A stretch of 64,000 bases of DNA from Bryoerythrophyllum caledonicum (GCA_963971425.1 OZ020519.1:13904028-13968027), one strand, 5' to 3'. Numbered from the stretch's first letter, positions 10,761 through 23,880 are shown. Program-made: numbers and translations. The notes: a model not told the origin generated them from the sequence alone.

Positions 10761-11213
10761 ACTCGTCATTTTAATCCATCCAATTTTTGAAGACTGTTTA
10801 GCTCACAACAAGATCTGTATGGAGATGTTTCAAATATGTTCGCTGTTTTTCTGTAATGCGGCATTGACACCTGAAATGGAGATTTCAAGTTTTCATTGAG
10901 CATTTAGGAGTTAAACACTAACACAATTACACTAACATACTAGCTCAGAAATGAAAAATACAAAGCTGAGGCAATGACTGACATACAAGCTCAAGCGATG
11001 GAAAACAAACAAACTGAGACACTGACAAAGGGTTGAATATACAAAAATCTTTCAAGTAATACAAGTCCACATCACGTGTTGTGTACAGAGGGACTAGGAT
11101 ACTTCACCCTAAGTAGAAATGTGACTGCAATCAGAAACCATGAATCTTCACTAATATTACTAGCGCAGGCAATGACGAACATACTAAGCTGATGAAATGA
11201 CTAACATACTAGC
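10761..11213. other. 3' flank of ClpC
   Basis: This interval is probably 3' untranslated and terminator sequence of the minus-strand ClpC gene. A short imperfect tandem (ACTAACATACTAGCTCAGG) recurs around 10925-11215 and runs right up to the stop codon. No gene is present. Confidence 0.45.
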
Positions 11214-14200
11214 TCAGGCGATGCCTGCTGGAGACTCACTGATGGCGGTGCTGGAGGAGGAGCCGGTGGTGCCGTTGAGCACCGTGACACCTCCCTCACT
11301 GTCGACGTCGATAATGGCGGAGTCGCCCTCCTTGATCTCTCCGGCGAGCATGCGCTCCGCCATGCTGTCCTCCAGGAGCCGCATGATGGCGCGCCTCAGG
11401 GGCCGGGCACCGTAGCTGGGACTGTAGCCCTCGTCCACCACGCGGTCCCTAAATCTCTCTGTCACCTGTGAAGAGAAAACCACCAGTCAATAAGGATTGC
11501 AGTGAGGAAACATCAGAAGAGTTGGATGTGAAGATATGAACGTACCTGCAGGTCAATTTCCTTCTTCTTTAAGCGCTCAAACACCTCCTTCAACATGATA
11601 TCCGCAATCTCCTTGACCTCCAGTTTGGTCAACTGCCGGAAGACGATGATCTCGTCCAACCTGTTAAGAAACTCTGGCCGGAAGTACTGCTTGAGCTCCT
11701 CATTGACCAGGCTCTTGATGCGGTTGTAACTCGAGTCTTTCTCACCGTAGTCCAACTGGAAACCGATGCCACCTCCTCCCTTCTCAATAACGCTGCTTCC
11801 CACGTTGGAAGTCATGATCAGAAGAGTGTTCTTAAAGTCCACAGTTCTTCCTTTGCTATCTGTCAAACGCCCATCTTCCAGAATCTGGAGCATCATGTTG
11901 AACACATCAGGATGCGCCTTCTCAATCTCATCAAAGAGCACCACCGTGTAAGGTCTCCTGCGCACAGCCTCCGTGAGCTGGCCTCCTTCACTGTAGCCCA
12001 CATAACCAGGAGGAGAACCGATCAGCTTCGACACTGTGTGCCTCTCCATGAACTCAGACATGTCAAGCCTGACCATGGCTTCCTCGGATCCGAAGTAGTA
12101 GGAAGCCAGCGCTTTGGCAAGCTCAGATTTTCCAACTCCAGTAGGACCTGAGAAGATGAAGCTGGCGATGGGACGGTTGGGATTCTTCAGCCCCACACGG
12201 GCTCTGCGGATGGCACGGCTAATGGCTTTCACAGCCTCGTCCTGGCCAATCACACGTTGGTGAAGTGTGTCCTCCATCTTCAGTAGACGGTCTGACTCAT
12301 CACTTGAGACCTTCTCCACTGGAATACCTGTCCATGATGAGACGATGTTGTGGATGTCAGATTCCTCCACCATGGGACCAGTGTCGCCTGCCTCGCTCTC
12401 GGCCTTCAACTGCTCCTTGCCCTTCTCGGTGATGGCGGCTATTTGCGCCTTCAGCTCCATTTCCCGGTCCCTCAACTCCCCAGCCTGTTTGAAAAATGAG
12501 TAATTCAATTAGTATCCTCACATAAGAATCATCCCGAGTGCTTGATTTCTATGTCGCAATAGTCAAGAGCTCGTGACATGAAGTGGTAATACCTTCTCGA
12601 AATCTTGTCCTCGGACAGCTTCATTCTTTTCCTTGGTCACGCCACGCAGCTCCTTGTCAAGCTCTCTCGCTTCCTCGGGTAGCTGAAAAGAAGCAGATAA
12701 AACTTTAAAAAATTTCCAACGGAGAAAAATCAAACTAAAAAGAGATGGAAATGACTGAAGGTGTTGTTAAAATGGACCAATTTCAGGACATCTTTCTACC
12801 GATGTTACTTATGAATGCAGAACCTGAGCTAGCAATACCAACATCCAATATGTAGACTTCAAAAGAAATTACCTGAGCATGCCTCAGTCGTACACGTGAT
12901 CCAGCCTCGTCAATCAAATCGATGGCCTTGTCAGGCAAAAACCGGTCACTGCACACAGAAGCAAGGAGTTGAACAAACAGGGAGGTTGCAAACAGCTCTA
13001 CCGAACCAGATATAATTGAGAAGCCACAGCTCAACAGCTGTTGAAATTTGAAGCATGTACAGAAATAAGATCACATTCAGAATTTCATAGTTTGAAATAC
13101 TAGTTTAGACCTGATGTATTGGTAGGAAAGCTGAGCAGCTGCTACTAAAGACTCATCAGTATATCGCAGCTTGTGGTGAATTTCGTATCGCTCCCTCAAT
13201 CCCTTCAGAATCTGAATGGTTTCATCAACAGTCGGTTCTGGTACCAACACAGGCTGGAACCGACGCTCCAACGCAGGGTCCTTCTCAATATGCTTCCTAT
13301 ACTCATCCAAAGTAGTAGCTCCAATGCACTGTGACAGGAAAGACGGTTCACAAAGACGTCAGGCTCCAAAGCACACCTTGAGCAAGCTTAACGTAAGCAA
13401 GCTACACAGTACGTACCTGAAGTTCACCACGAGCAAGTGCAGGCTTCAAGATGTTCGCTGCATCAATGGCACCCTCAGCAGCACCAGCACCAATAAGTGT
13501 GTGGACCTCATCAATCACAAGGATGATATCATCAGCTTGCTTAATTTCTTCCATCAGCTTCTTCAGCCGCTCTTCAAACTCTCCCCTGTACTTTGTGCCT
13601 GCTACCAACAGACCCATGTCCAGAGTAATCACCTTCTTCCCCTCAATGGTTTCAGGCACGTCCCCAGATGCAATGCGCTGGGCCAGTCCCTCGGCGATAG
13701 CGGTCTTTCCAACTCCAGGCTCTCCAATCAAGCAAGGGTTGTTCTTTGTCCTTCGCCCCAAAATTTGGGTGACACGCTCAATCTGCGGTGTTCTTCCAAC
13801 TACAGGGTCCAACTTCCCCTGCAGAAACGATCAAAGAACCATGATCAGATCCAACTCATTGACATAGATCAGCATCAATAACAACATCTTCCCCAGTTTG
13901 TACAAATTTCACGAATGTAAAACTGGCAGATCTTTAAAAGTAGTGGGAAAAACTATTACCTCCTCTGCAAGCTTTGTTAAGTTGGTACCATACTCTTCTA
14001 GAGTAGGCATCTTGTTGCTGCTGCTGCCTCCACCAACTCCCGCACCTACCGACTCAGTACTCTCACCAACCATCCGGATCACCTGAGTTCGAATATTGCT
14101 GGGATCTGCTCCCAGATTCTCAAGCACACGGGCAGCAACACCTTCACCCTCTCGCAACAGACCCAGGAGCAGGTGCTCGGTTCCAATGTAATTGTGACCT

Positions 14201-15238
14201 GTTTCACAACACCAATCGTATCAGCACCCTGAAACTGAAGACTAACCACTCACACATACCAACACCTAACCAAATGAACTCTCCCACAGCATCAGCATTC
14301 TACCAGTAAAAATCTGCAAACATCTAAAACTGAAAACAGCTAAACCACGTGCACCAGAAGTGACCTGCTTTACAACTAAACATGCTAATCTGAAACAGAA
14401 ACAACCAATCCACATGCACGACAACCTCACGAGTGACCTGTTTTACAACATCCTGATCACAGAGAATACCGATCTTCCATACCGAGTGATCCGTTTCACA
14501 TATCAGAATCCTGACAACAAAAAATGAAAATCTGAAACTAAAAGCAACAAGTAAAAAACTCCCCAAGTGACCTGTTTTGCAAATCCAGCATCTACGACAA
14601 AAAAAAAACACAAATCTCACAACTGACGGAGTGACTTGTTTCATAGATCACCGACAAAACAAGTTGACAAGACAAGCACAAGACTCACCGAGCTGCCGGG
14701 CCTCCTCAAGAGAGAGCTCCAGCACACGCTTGGCCCTGGGCGTGAAGGGGATCTCCACGGCCACAAACCCGCTGCCACGCCCAATGATCTTCTCAACCTC
14801 CACGCGGGCCTCCTTCAGATTAACGCCCATGCTCTTGAGCACCTTGGCTGCAATCCCGGTGCCCTCACCAATCAGCCCCAGCAGGATTTGCTCCGTGCCG
14901 ACAAAGTTGTGGCCGAGGCGGCGAGCCTCCTCTTGCGCCAGCATGATCACCTTGATGGCCTTCTCTGTGAACCGCTCGAACATGGCCGTGGTGATGCCCT
15001 TGCGTTGAGTAGTGGTGCTCTTCACTGAGAGGGCGGCCGCCATTGTGGACTGGAAGTCACGCCCTTGTTTCACCGTCAGTGCATCAATCGATGATGCTTT
15101 GCGCATCCCAGAGAAGGACTTGAAGGAGGCATTCTTGCGGCTAACTCTCGCTGCTGCGGCCCGCGTCTTCTTGCCACTTGAGTGGATTTGCGAGGTGGCC
15201 ACTGATGGCACGATCAAAGACTGCGCTATAGCTGCCAT
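11214..15238 (-). CDS. CLPC: Plastid ClpC / Hsp93 AAA+ chaperone
   Basis: Eight coding exons on the minus strand give 921 residues: 15238-14689, 14198-13960, 13818-13417, 13328-13111, 12948-12873, 12682-12593, 12484-11546 and 11465-11214. All junctions are GT-AG and in phase. Residues 1 to about 85 are Ser/Ala/Lys-rich and look like a plastid transit peptide; the conserved part starts at [12 protein letters not shown] (86). Two Clp N repeats follow. The first AAA+ module has Walker A GEPGVGKT (295-302) and the sensor loop region. A UVR/M-domain segment comes next (ending [12 protein letters not shown], about 530). The second AAA+ module has GPTGVGKS (638-645), pore loop GYVG (685-688) and Walker B LFDE (708-711). 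Family role: unfolding substrates for the stromal ClpPR protease and acting as an import motor at the TIC complex. Length matches flowering-plant ClpC. The C-terminus ends in a short Ser-rich tail. Confidence 0.97.
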
Positions 15239-15272
15239 CTTGAGCGCTCTAGAATTGCTCGGTGCGCATCAA

Positions 15273-16510
15273 CTGACGAAGAGTTGAGGTGAAGCAACCT
15301 TGAATCGCTTTAATATGTACACCTGCGCAAAAGCATGTGCACGAGTCATCAACGTGTGCAAGGAAAAAGATTGTGAGTAGGCAAGTGAAACATGTACAGG
15401 AAATAACCGATGTGTGACCGAACATGTCAGCATGTGCATGTGCGACACACGACATGTGCGTCGATTTTCTGGCACGGTGAAATTCACTGATTTTTCAGAA
15501 AATTTGACAGAATGATCCAAACGATAGCCAGGAATCAACAAGCTGGATCAACTACACATTCGGAAGAAAAAAAAACCTAAAGGCTTAAAAGCCAATGAAG
15601 AAGATTACATGCTACCACGGCATATCCAAGAGCTTTGCGAACAGAAATTAAGCACCAAACAGAGGCGAATGTGTTAAAAAAAAGCGTAGTTGTGTGGGCA
15701 GACAATTCACCTCTTCTCACACAATTTACGAAGCAGAAAAACCCCCCAAAAACCAATAACAGGAGTGCAAATCCAAGGCAAAGAATGATTCTCAAAACCA
15801 AAGTTCTGCGACCACTACAACAGCTTCCCACAAACAAATCCCGAAGCTGAGAGCCTAATACAAAGAAGCGCACCCGAAACAAGCTCACAAAATCCCTGTC
15901 AAACCGCTAAGCGGCGACCCTAAAAGACGCTCCAAATGCGAGATAGCAAACCTAGAACCCACCAAGATGTTCTCAATCCTGGGTTCTGCAACAGCTCCCC
16001 AACAAACAACCAAACCCTAAGGAGCGCCAAACAGACCCGCAGCTAAGAGCCCAAGGAAGCATTGACAAAGAACCCCACAAGCTAAAAAAAAATCCCCTGC
16101 AAGAGCAAAACTCACCCCGAAACAAAGGCCAGGAATAAAAAAGACGCACATTCGCAAGATTGAAAACCTAAACAAGCGACTACTTCTCAGACCAGGGTTT
16201 GGCATCTGCTCAAACAGATTTCAAACAAATAGAATCAAAACTTAAGCAGCACAAAACAGAAGCCCACTTCAAAAACGACCCAGGAAACGTTAGCAAGCTC
16301 AAAAGGTCCACCTCCTTTACACCAATAGAAGCCACAGAAAGAGAGAGAGATAGCACACGCGCACACAACACAACCGCCTCTACAAAACGGCTTCAGCGCA
16401 CCACCCAACACAAACCCTTATCTCCCTCAACCCGCGACAAACATGAACAAAACCCCAAAGAGCCTGCGACACAAGAGAAGACATGCGAACCAACAACGAC
16501 GGCGACGCAC
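15273..16510 (-). promoter_or_regulatory. Probable long 5'UTR intron of ClpC
   Basis: The minus strand offers a good donor, CACCAAG|GTGCGT, at 16510 and a pyrimidine-rich acceptor, CTCTTCGTCAG, ending at 15273, just upstream of the ATG. The first leader exon would be about 16511-16620. An alternative acceptor lies at 15323. No coding frame in this interval looks real. This is inferred from splice sites, gene layout and absence of coding signal. Confidence 0.45.
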
Positions 16511-16619
16511 CTTGGTGGCGGCGACCAACAAACCCTCACTCTCCACAGACCAACCTGAGGAGGAGAAACAAGAGACGTCTCGCGACAGAGCCACAACACT
16601 CACTACATTATCTGCACTG

Positions 16620-17050
16620 CCTTAAAAGGATATGGTTGGCTACTGACGACGACGACGACGGCGACGACGAGACCGACCTCTCGGTTATCACCGCTTTGTT
16701 CGTTGCACCCGCGGTTACTCCACCCCTTTCACGAAAGCCCCCAGATATTTACCGCTTTCGCAACTTAATCCATCGACGCAACCTCGTGGGAGCGAAAGCC
16801 TCACATCCGATCGACGACGGTCGCCCCTGCAACGACGATTCCCACTTTATCTTTACCGTTCGATTGCTTTTGCGCAGAGGTAGGCCAGTTGTTGCTGTGC
16901 CAGGGGCTGCCCTTAGAATGTGAACGCATGAGCGCCTCCGCATCCCGGCTCTCCGAAACTTTCACTGAAACCTGATCCTCACGGACATGGAATTCCATTG
17001 AGGACCGGTGGGTAAGTAGTAGTAGCATCAGGTATCGGCCCCACATACAC
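16620..17050. promoter_or_regulatory. Shared divergent promoter between ClpC and PIS
   Basis: About 430 bp separate the inferred leader exons of two divergently transcribed genes. The interval is GC-rich compared with its surroundings, with many CGACGACG runs and CGGTTATCACCG near 16682. It lacks an obvious TATA box in either direction. Open frames here are chance products of the GC-rich sequence. Confidence 0.5.
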
Positions 17051-17156
17051 AGGCCATGCCTGAACTGTTGCTCGTTCCACGCGCGTCATCTCCATCTCCC
17101 CATTGCTTCCTCGCGAGGGCTTCGTCGCCATCACAGCCATCGCCAGCTGAGGCAGG

Positions 17157-18116
17157 TGAGTTGCGCATCGGTCGCTCATGTGGAGCATCCATGTCTGTGG
17201 TTTTTCTTGAGTGATGTGACCTAGATCTAGTGTTTTATGAATTCTCGGAGTGAGTAATTGGTGAGCTCAGGGTTTGAGAACAGGGATTGATTCTCTTTGT
17301 TGTGGAATGGTGTTTTTTTGTGGTTTAGGGTTTGGTTTTTTTGTTGATCACTCTCTTTCTTGCAGTAATTGTTTCGTTTCATGCTGGGAGTTGGATGAAT
17401 TGATGAGCTCGGGGTTTGAGTTACTCTTTTGCAGTTTAATGGGGCATGTCAAACTGGGGTTGTTTCATTGATTTGGGGTGAGGGACGCATTTCCTTGGGT
17501 TTTCTAGGGCTTGAGAGTTGGTTGGCTGAAGCAGAGTGTTTCTTTCAATCGTTTTCGGTCGAATTTTAGTAGTTTTCACACTTCTTGCGCGTGTTCGAAA
17601 TTGGTAGAATCTTTCATGAAAGGTGATGTTTCCGTTGGGAGTGATGGAATTGATTTCGTTTTTTGTTCAAGTAGCAAGGGTAAGGCAGAAATCAGGTTAG
17701 TAGAATAGCAAGTAGTTCAAAAGAGGATTTTTGCGAGGTTTAGGTTTTAGATTTTATTGCTGCACTTGTTGTTTGTGGTTCTGCTCTGGTTTCGTTGATC
17801 AGTCTCTGGTTACTCTCTCGCAGTTTGTCAAATTGGGTTGTTCATTTTTGCAAGAAGAATTGAGGCGACGCATTGGTAGCTTTCTAGGGTTTGAGAGAGT
17901 TTTAGCGAAACAGAATCTTTCTTTTTCGTCGTCTTGCTGCAGTGATGGGAGTTGAATATTAGGGTAAGAAGACGGACAGGATAGCAGATAACATTCAGGA
18001 AAAGATTTGTAGTTCGCTTGTTGAGGATTTTGTTATGGTTGAGGGTTTTGTTGTGGTTTCTTATTTATGAATTGGACCTGCTCAGGTTGAGGAATTCTAA
18101 GGATATAATAATATAG
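17157..18116 (+). promoter_or_regulatory. 5'UTR intron of phosphatidylinositol synthase
   Basis: A strong donor GAGGCAG|GTGAGT at 17156/17157 and the acceptor AATATAG|AGGTC at 18116/18117 bracket a 960-nt intron, 45 nt before the start codon. The interior is T- and G-rich, as expected of a plant leader intron. It carries two diverged copies of one segment (about 17320-17600 and 17770-17960), sharing TTTCTAGGG(T/C)TTGAGAG and TTGTTGATCA-type blocks. Confidence 0.65.
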
Positions 18117-18161
18117 AGGTCTCCAGGGTCAGGAGACGCATACTTTCTGTGTGTTGAGGCG

Positions 18162-20336
18162 ATGGAGGACTCGGAGGACATGCCGAAACAGAGCAGCTGG
18201 CCCATTTATCTCTATATTCCTAATCTCATAGGTAAGCGTTTTGTTTCCATGGTAAGCCCCTGATATTCATTGTTTTAATATGGTGAATTTTAATTTGGTG
18301 GACATGATCAGGATACGCAAGGATTATCGCCAACGGCGCTGCGTTTGCTGTAGCTTTCACCAACAAGGAATTGTTCGCCATTCTGTACTTTGCCAGGTAA
18401 ACTCTACTTGCCTCTGTCGAATGTTCTTCTCTAAAACTGTGGTACTTTGATTAGCCATATGATTTTAGTGGAGTTCATGTGTGCATAATAATACCGGTAA
18501 ATGCACAAGAGAATTCGGGTACTTATGTGATTAGTTGCATTCCTGCAGCTTTGTATGTGATGAACTCGATGGCCGGTTTGCTCGCATGTTCAACCAGAGT
18601 ATGTACTTCTGAGCTCGTTTTTCAAGAATCACATCTGCAAGTACTTGCTTTGTTCACAGAATTCGCAAAGTTCCTATTCTTAACCATAGGTCATGTGACT
18701 TTGAGGAAGGGGTTGTACCAATGAAAAGAAGAAGATTTACTTTACCGTTTGGTACACATAGGAAGCTTCTATTGTTTTAGACGTGTGGATGTTGAGTTTC
18801 ATCTGTTCTGAGGCTTTTAGGTTGCTTGCCTATTGACAGAGTCGACGTTTGGAGCAGTTTTAGACATGGTGACTGACAGGTAATAGTCTCTCTTGCAATG
18901 ATTCTGGGGCATGGTTTTGATGGTTTTTGGAGTCCGATTACAACATCTAGGGACCTTGATTCATACTCTTAACTCTTCTGACTTTCTTGATCCTTATCTG
19001 CCATTCATGCAGGGTTAGCACTGCTGCACTCTTGGTACTTCTCACGCACTTTTACAAGTAAGTGCTCATGGGAAGGACACTAGATAAAGTGATACTAGAT
19101 TTTACAGGTCCCTTTTTCGAAATATTTTTGTAGTAGCCTCTTTAGTAGGATTGTTCTGGTATATTTTTTATTGCTCCTCCTGACTATTGGTCGTCGTGAT
19201 CGAGTAGGTCCCATTATGGACTCTTTCTTGGGCTTCTCGCTCTTGACATATCCAGCCATTGGCTTCAAATGTTCAGGTATAGGCTTCGAACTTGAACCTT
19301 GATACTGCACTCTAGGTACTAGAGTTATTTGTGAAGTCATCCAAAGTTTGAATAACATACCCCCCTATCTATGTTTTGCTTGCTCTAATTCATCTCAAAA
19401 GAGAGAAAGGTGGCTTGATCTTATGCACACTCTTTCTTCGCTCTCAAAAGACGACTCAAACTTTTTTCTAACATGAGGTTTAGAGACCACCAAGCTCTTC
19501 CGGGTTATTACAGCAAGCCTCTAGCATTTGGCCACTTCGATCTGACCTAACTGCTGCATTGTTCTCTCATGTTTTACAGTACCAACTTGTCGAGCAAGGC
19601 AAGTCACAAGGACATGGGTGACAGCAAGAGCACGTTGCTGCGTCTGTACTATCAGCATCGCTTCTTCATGGGATACTGCGCCATTGGGGCTGAGGTGCGT
19701 GAATCTTTCTAGTCTCGTTATGGTTTTCATCTTATCAAAACAGGTCTCATCAGAGTGTTTTTGGAGCAGGTTGCGTACATCCTTCTCTACATGCTTGCTG
19801 CCGAAGGAAACATCGGAAGTCCCTACGAGGTGGTGCCTCCTCTCACGCCCTTGTATCATGCTGTGTCACCATCGCTATTACCTGAAGATACCTCGTCCTT
19901 TTTACACGTTATTATGTATTTGAAAGATCACGAAGCTCTTCTGTTGTTCTAGAGAAAGATAGAGTAGGACAAGAAATCAAAAGAAGGGGGTCATCTTACC
20001 GACTTTACGAAATAGGTCTACGGTGATTTTTTTTTCGTTTGAACTCTTCAGCTCATGTCTCTCTCACCTTGCAGGTTACAATATATGCCGTCAAGAACAA
20101 AACAGTGTATGGGATTCTATTAGCCATTGCATTACCTGGCTGTGCTATCAAACAACTTGTGAATCTTGTTCAGGTACGACCACTCTTATTCTCTTGGTAA
20201 TTTTTTCCGAAATTCTCTGGGTTGATAAGGTCTTAAATTATTGAATTTTTCTTTTTGGTGATTTGCACAGATGAAGACGGCAGCAGATGTGTGTGTAAAC
20301 TACGACATCCAGCGGAGCAGTTCCAAGAGCCAGTAG
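18162..20336 (+). CDS. PIS1: CDP-diacylglycerol-inositol 3-phosphatidyltransferase (PI synthase)
   Basis: Ten exons encode 232 residues: 18162-18231, 18312-18396, 18549-18598, 18840-18879, 19013-19057, 19208-19276, 19580-19694, 19770-19829, 20075-20173 and 20271-20336. The CDP-alcohol phosphotransferase signature is complete: D59-G60-x2-A63-R64-x8-G73-x3-D77-x3-D81, spread over exons 3 and 4. Flanking blocks read as plant PIS (YLYIPNLIGYARII, LLALDISSHWLQMF, RLYYQHRFFMGYC, MKTAADVCVNYDI). The enzyme is an ER membrane protein that joins CDP-diacylglycerol and myo-inositol to give phosphatidylinositol. Hydrophobic segments surround the active site as in the family, and length is normal (Arabidopsis about 227). 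The exon 8 donor (GAG|GTGGTG) is the weakest junction; reading through it gives about 40 unrelated residues, so I chose splicing. Confidence 0.94.
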
Positions 20337-21455
20337 CAGTAGTGATGCATACCAGCAGCAGCAGGTTTGGTTTTTGCATAGAGTTAGTAGCTGTTTGCTT
20401 TGGACAAGCAAGTGATCGTTAACAATATTGAATGATTCTGATCTCCAGGAGTCTCTAGTATCACACTCCTGTTTTATTTTATGTAAATGTATGTACACCC
20501 TTGTGTAATGATTGGCTAATTTCCAAGGATCTGACCAATTCAATTGATATGGTGATGTTTGTTTGTTTAGCTACGTGTCTGGTTCCATGGACTTTCTGTT
20601 AAATGTCATTGATTCAAGAGCCCTTGTTATGATGAATGATTTCCTTATTATTCAACCTTGATACCGATGCAGGTTTGTTTAGTTATTTACGCCCCCATAT
20701 TTCGCCATATTTCGTTTCTATAGAAAATATTTTTTCGTTCATCCATCATTTGGAAACAAATTGTCTCTTTTCATTCGTCTGGCATTAATTTATGCAAATA
20801 ATCTGGCTATTTCAGCTATGTTTTCAGGGAAACCGTTTAATCCTTTAGCGCCAAGGTCATGTTTCTTCAAAACCAAGAAATGTGTTGCTTTTTTCTTTGA
20901 ACTAACTTTAATGGAAATTCAATGCCTCATTTAGTATCCAACCTTACAAAAGTGAACTCAAACCATGGCATAAACTATGGGGGAAATTTGCACAACATCC
21001 AATGGTTGATGGATAAATCATAGTGTTTAAAGATACTGTAAATTGGTAATTAAAATTGTGGACTTTGGAGGGTACATAGTCAGTTTCCTTTACAATAGCC
21101 TTGTTGGTTCTGCCTATTATACATAGAGCCTTGTTGGTTCTGCCTAATATACGTAGAACTGCTATATTGAGCAGTTGTTACAATGGAAAGGGTGGGTGAA
21201 GGCTATTACATGGGAATGTTGGACGAATGGTTCAATTAAAGGATGACATCACTCATCTAGTTCTGACATGCTCTATTCTGAATGGATGTCATGCGGAGTG
21301 ACAATTTGCTTTGATGGATGTTGTTGTAACACCAAGTGGTTGTTGTATTGAGCAACTATTTGTTTTGGACCCATACCGCCTGTTATAATGAATTTATTGT
21401 TGTATCTTATGCTTTTGTAAAGAGAACCCACTGTACTACTTTATCATACTTGTTG
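20337..21455. other. 3' flank of PIS and repeats
   Basis: This interval contains the probable 3' untranslated region, then a family F repeat at about 20836-20990 (TTTAATCCTTTAGCGCC, CATGTTTCTTCAAAACCAAG). A 28-bp tandem duplication (GCCTTGTTGGTTCTGCCTA) lies at 21098-21160. No further gene was found. Confidence 0.5.
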
Positions 21456-22185
21456 TATCATATGCTTTGCAACGCATTAGTTCAACCATTTTAATGTAGT
21501 TTTTATATCACAAAATATTTTTAAAAAAAGATAACAACAATCTATATATAATATAAATATGTCTTTGAAACCTATGCATGAATTTTAATAATGTAATAGA
21601 ATAGATTAGAAAAAAAAATTAGGTTTTAGATTTTTTTCATTTTAACATGGAATTTCAAAAATGTTATGAACGTCAAATTTGTAATCAAGAGTTTCAAATT
21701 TATTTTGGATAAACACAAATTGCAATACACAAATGCAAATTTCACACACCCACAAACTCAACTTGCAATTACAATCTCAATTTCACACACCCACAAACTC
21801 AACTTGCAAGTACAATCCCAAATTCACACACCCACAAACTCAATTTGCAATTACAATCTCAAAACTTGCAATCTCACCTCAAAACTTGTAATTTCAATCT
21901 CCACAACTCAAATATGCAACTCCAACTTTGCATGCCAACCTCCAAGATCACAATTCCAACTTCACAACTTTTTCACTCCAAGTTTACAACTCATAATTTA
22001 CAATGCAATCTTTTAGTGCTCAACTCAAAAAATATTTTGAACATCAAATTTGAAATCAAGAGCACAAATTGCAACACGCAAATGCAAATTTGTCACACCC
22101 AAAAACTCAAGCTAATGCTTTGCAACGCATTAGTCCAACCATATTAAATGTAGTTTTTATATTACAAACTATATAAAAAAAAAGG
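21456..22185. repeat. Repeat block with duplicated ends and internal 41-bp minisatellite
   Basis: A segment of about 65 bp (ATGCTTTGCAACGCATTAGT onward) at 21463-21530 recurs directly at 22112-22180. A second segment (about 21655-21765) recurs at 22025-22110. Between them, 21742-21858 holds three units of a minisatellite of about 41 bp, built on CACACACCCACAAACTCAA. The interior is A/C-rich and strand-biased. Any reading frames are repeat artefacts. Confidence 0.7.
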
Positions 22186-22194
22186 TAACATGAT

Positions 22195-22305
22195 TCACTA
22201 CGCGGTTGGCTGCGCAATTAACCGTGCGGTTGACTGCACCGTTCCTACAGTTCACTGCACAGTTGACTGTGCGATTGATCGCTGTGTGGTTCACTGCGCG
22301 GATTA
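22195..22305. repeat. Degenerate GCGGTTGACTGC tandem repeat
   Basis: About nine imperfect 11-12 bp units vary around TGCGCGGTTGAC. On the minus strand they make a repetitive reading rich in Ala-Val-Asn-Arg, which is not evidence for a gene. GC content is clearly higher than the surrounding AT-rich DNA. Confidence 0.7.
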
Positions 22306-22863
22306 TGATTTTAGTAGTATGATAGATTCTTGCAGAATTTTTGTACTTTGAATGAAAGAGGTTCACACATGCACTAGGTTGATCACTTTGCATTGACATA
22401 TCATACGTGTCGAAAACATTCATACATGATTTTTAATGATTTTTTTTACTTTTGTCCGCTTGATTGTGTACAAAAATGTTCCTAACTTATAGAAATGAAA
22501 AACCAAAGTTTTATATGCAATGAGAGAGATCAACAATCACAAAACAATGAAGAATCTCTTGAAGACAAATTTCAATCAAAATTTGAGACCAAAATCATTT
22601 TGCATGTGTATGAAAGAAAACATAGTACGTGGCATGGTATTCATTGTAATCCGGTGTATTTGATGTATTTTAAGTTGTATTCCTAGCTTTCCCATGAGTT
22701 CTATAACTCCTAAGCATGACCTATTTTTTGCAAAGTATTCATGTAATTTGTACGCAAATCTGTACTTCAAATTTCACAACCTAATTCCTCATGGATGTCA
22801 TGCAAATTGAGATTGAACACCTCCAGAGTCCCATTTTGGGTCTGGTGGGCTCTAAAGGGTTAA

Positions 22864-23880
22864 CCCCGAGAGCTCCTTTGGGGGACTTTGGAAGGTTAGG
22901 GTGTCAATATATAGCATTTAAAAATAATTAAATAAAATTTACCCTCGACAGGGGGGAGTAGCTCTTTTACACTAGCCTATGTCCTATGGCCATATGCCTA
23001 GTGAAGAGAATGAACAAACAATGTATTCACGCCAGTCTCCTTCGGAAACCGGAGTTCTTCTTCTTCTTTTAAAAAAAATCACTAAATTCACTAAAAGCTT
23101 CCTGTAAGTATTTTTTTCTAAACCCGGCATTTAAGGAACAAGTTATGCCATGTCAAAGGAAAACTTCTCGAGAGTGAGCTGTCAAGCACCTCCAAAAACT
23201 TTTGCTAGGACACTTTATCAAATGTGAGATTTTCAATACTAGCTAGCAAGTAATATTACTTCCTTATATATTGTCAATAAAAATCTTGTCTTTTGTGAAA
23301 CATAGCATATTAACCCAAAGTCACACATTGTTGAGCAAGGTCAAAAAAACTTCTTCTTTTCTACATAAAACCTGGAGATCTTCATATACTTTTACTTTTT
23401 ATTTTCCCACAACAATATGTGGTGTAAACCTCCTTCTTGACCATTTGGACTGTTTGAAAACATATAAAGTTCACAATAAAATATAAGGAATTGGAAAATT
23501 TTGAACCTCTAGTCCTTGCACACCCCATGTTTTCAATATGCTACCTCTAAAAATTGGTGTATAAGGAATCAATATCATGCTTAATATGATGGTAATGCAC
23601 TTAGACCTTGTGTAGTGCAAAACAATGGCAATAAGTAAAGTGAAAGTCTCATGATCCACTCATAATCCACTCCAATGGAGGAAAGAAAATGAACCATTTT
23701 CTCTAATTTAGACATTGTAATCATTCAATCCATGTGGCCAAAGTTCATAAAATTTTGTGGGTATTTAATAAATACTGAGATCCTATGGTCAAAATTGGAG
23801 GTAATAGTTTTTCTTTCCTTCCTCGTTGCTGGAATCAATTGCCATTTTGAAGTATTTTTGTGTGAAATTATCAAATAGAA
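22864..23880 (-). mobile_element. Family B TTAA-type element, disrupted copy
   Basis: The left boundary is TTAA (22860-22863) followed by CCCCGAGAGCTCC. The body from about 23150 matches the inverted interior of the intact family B copies (TTTTGCTAGGACACT, GAGATTTTCAATACTAGC, CCACTCCAATGG-type blocks). Another repeat (about 22940-23080) interrupts the left end; its inverted counterpart lies at 23935-23975. The right terminus is lost. It is non-coding. Confidence 0.6.

Noticed and set aside
11766..12503. Plus-strand open frames opposite ClpC
   Set aside because: They are antisense shadows of the conserved ClpC exons, which explain the base pattern fully.
16393..17188. Several overlapping frames on both strands between ClpC and PIS
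   Set aside because: GC-rich promoter sequence with CGA-type repeats yields long frames by composition; no family resemblance.
22169..22423. Minus-strand frame rich in Ala-Val-Asn-Arg repeats
   Set aside because: Product of the degenerate 11-12 bp tandem at 22195-22305, not a selected protein.
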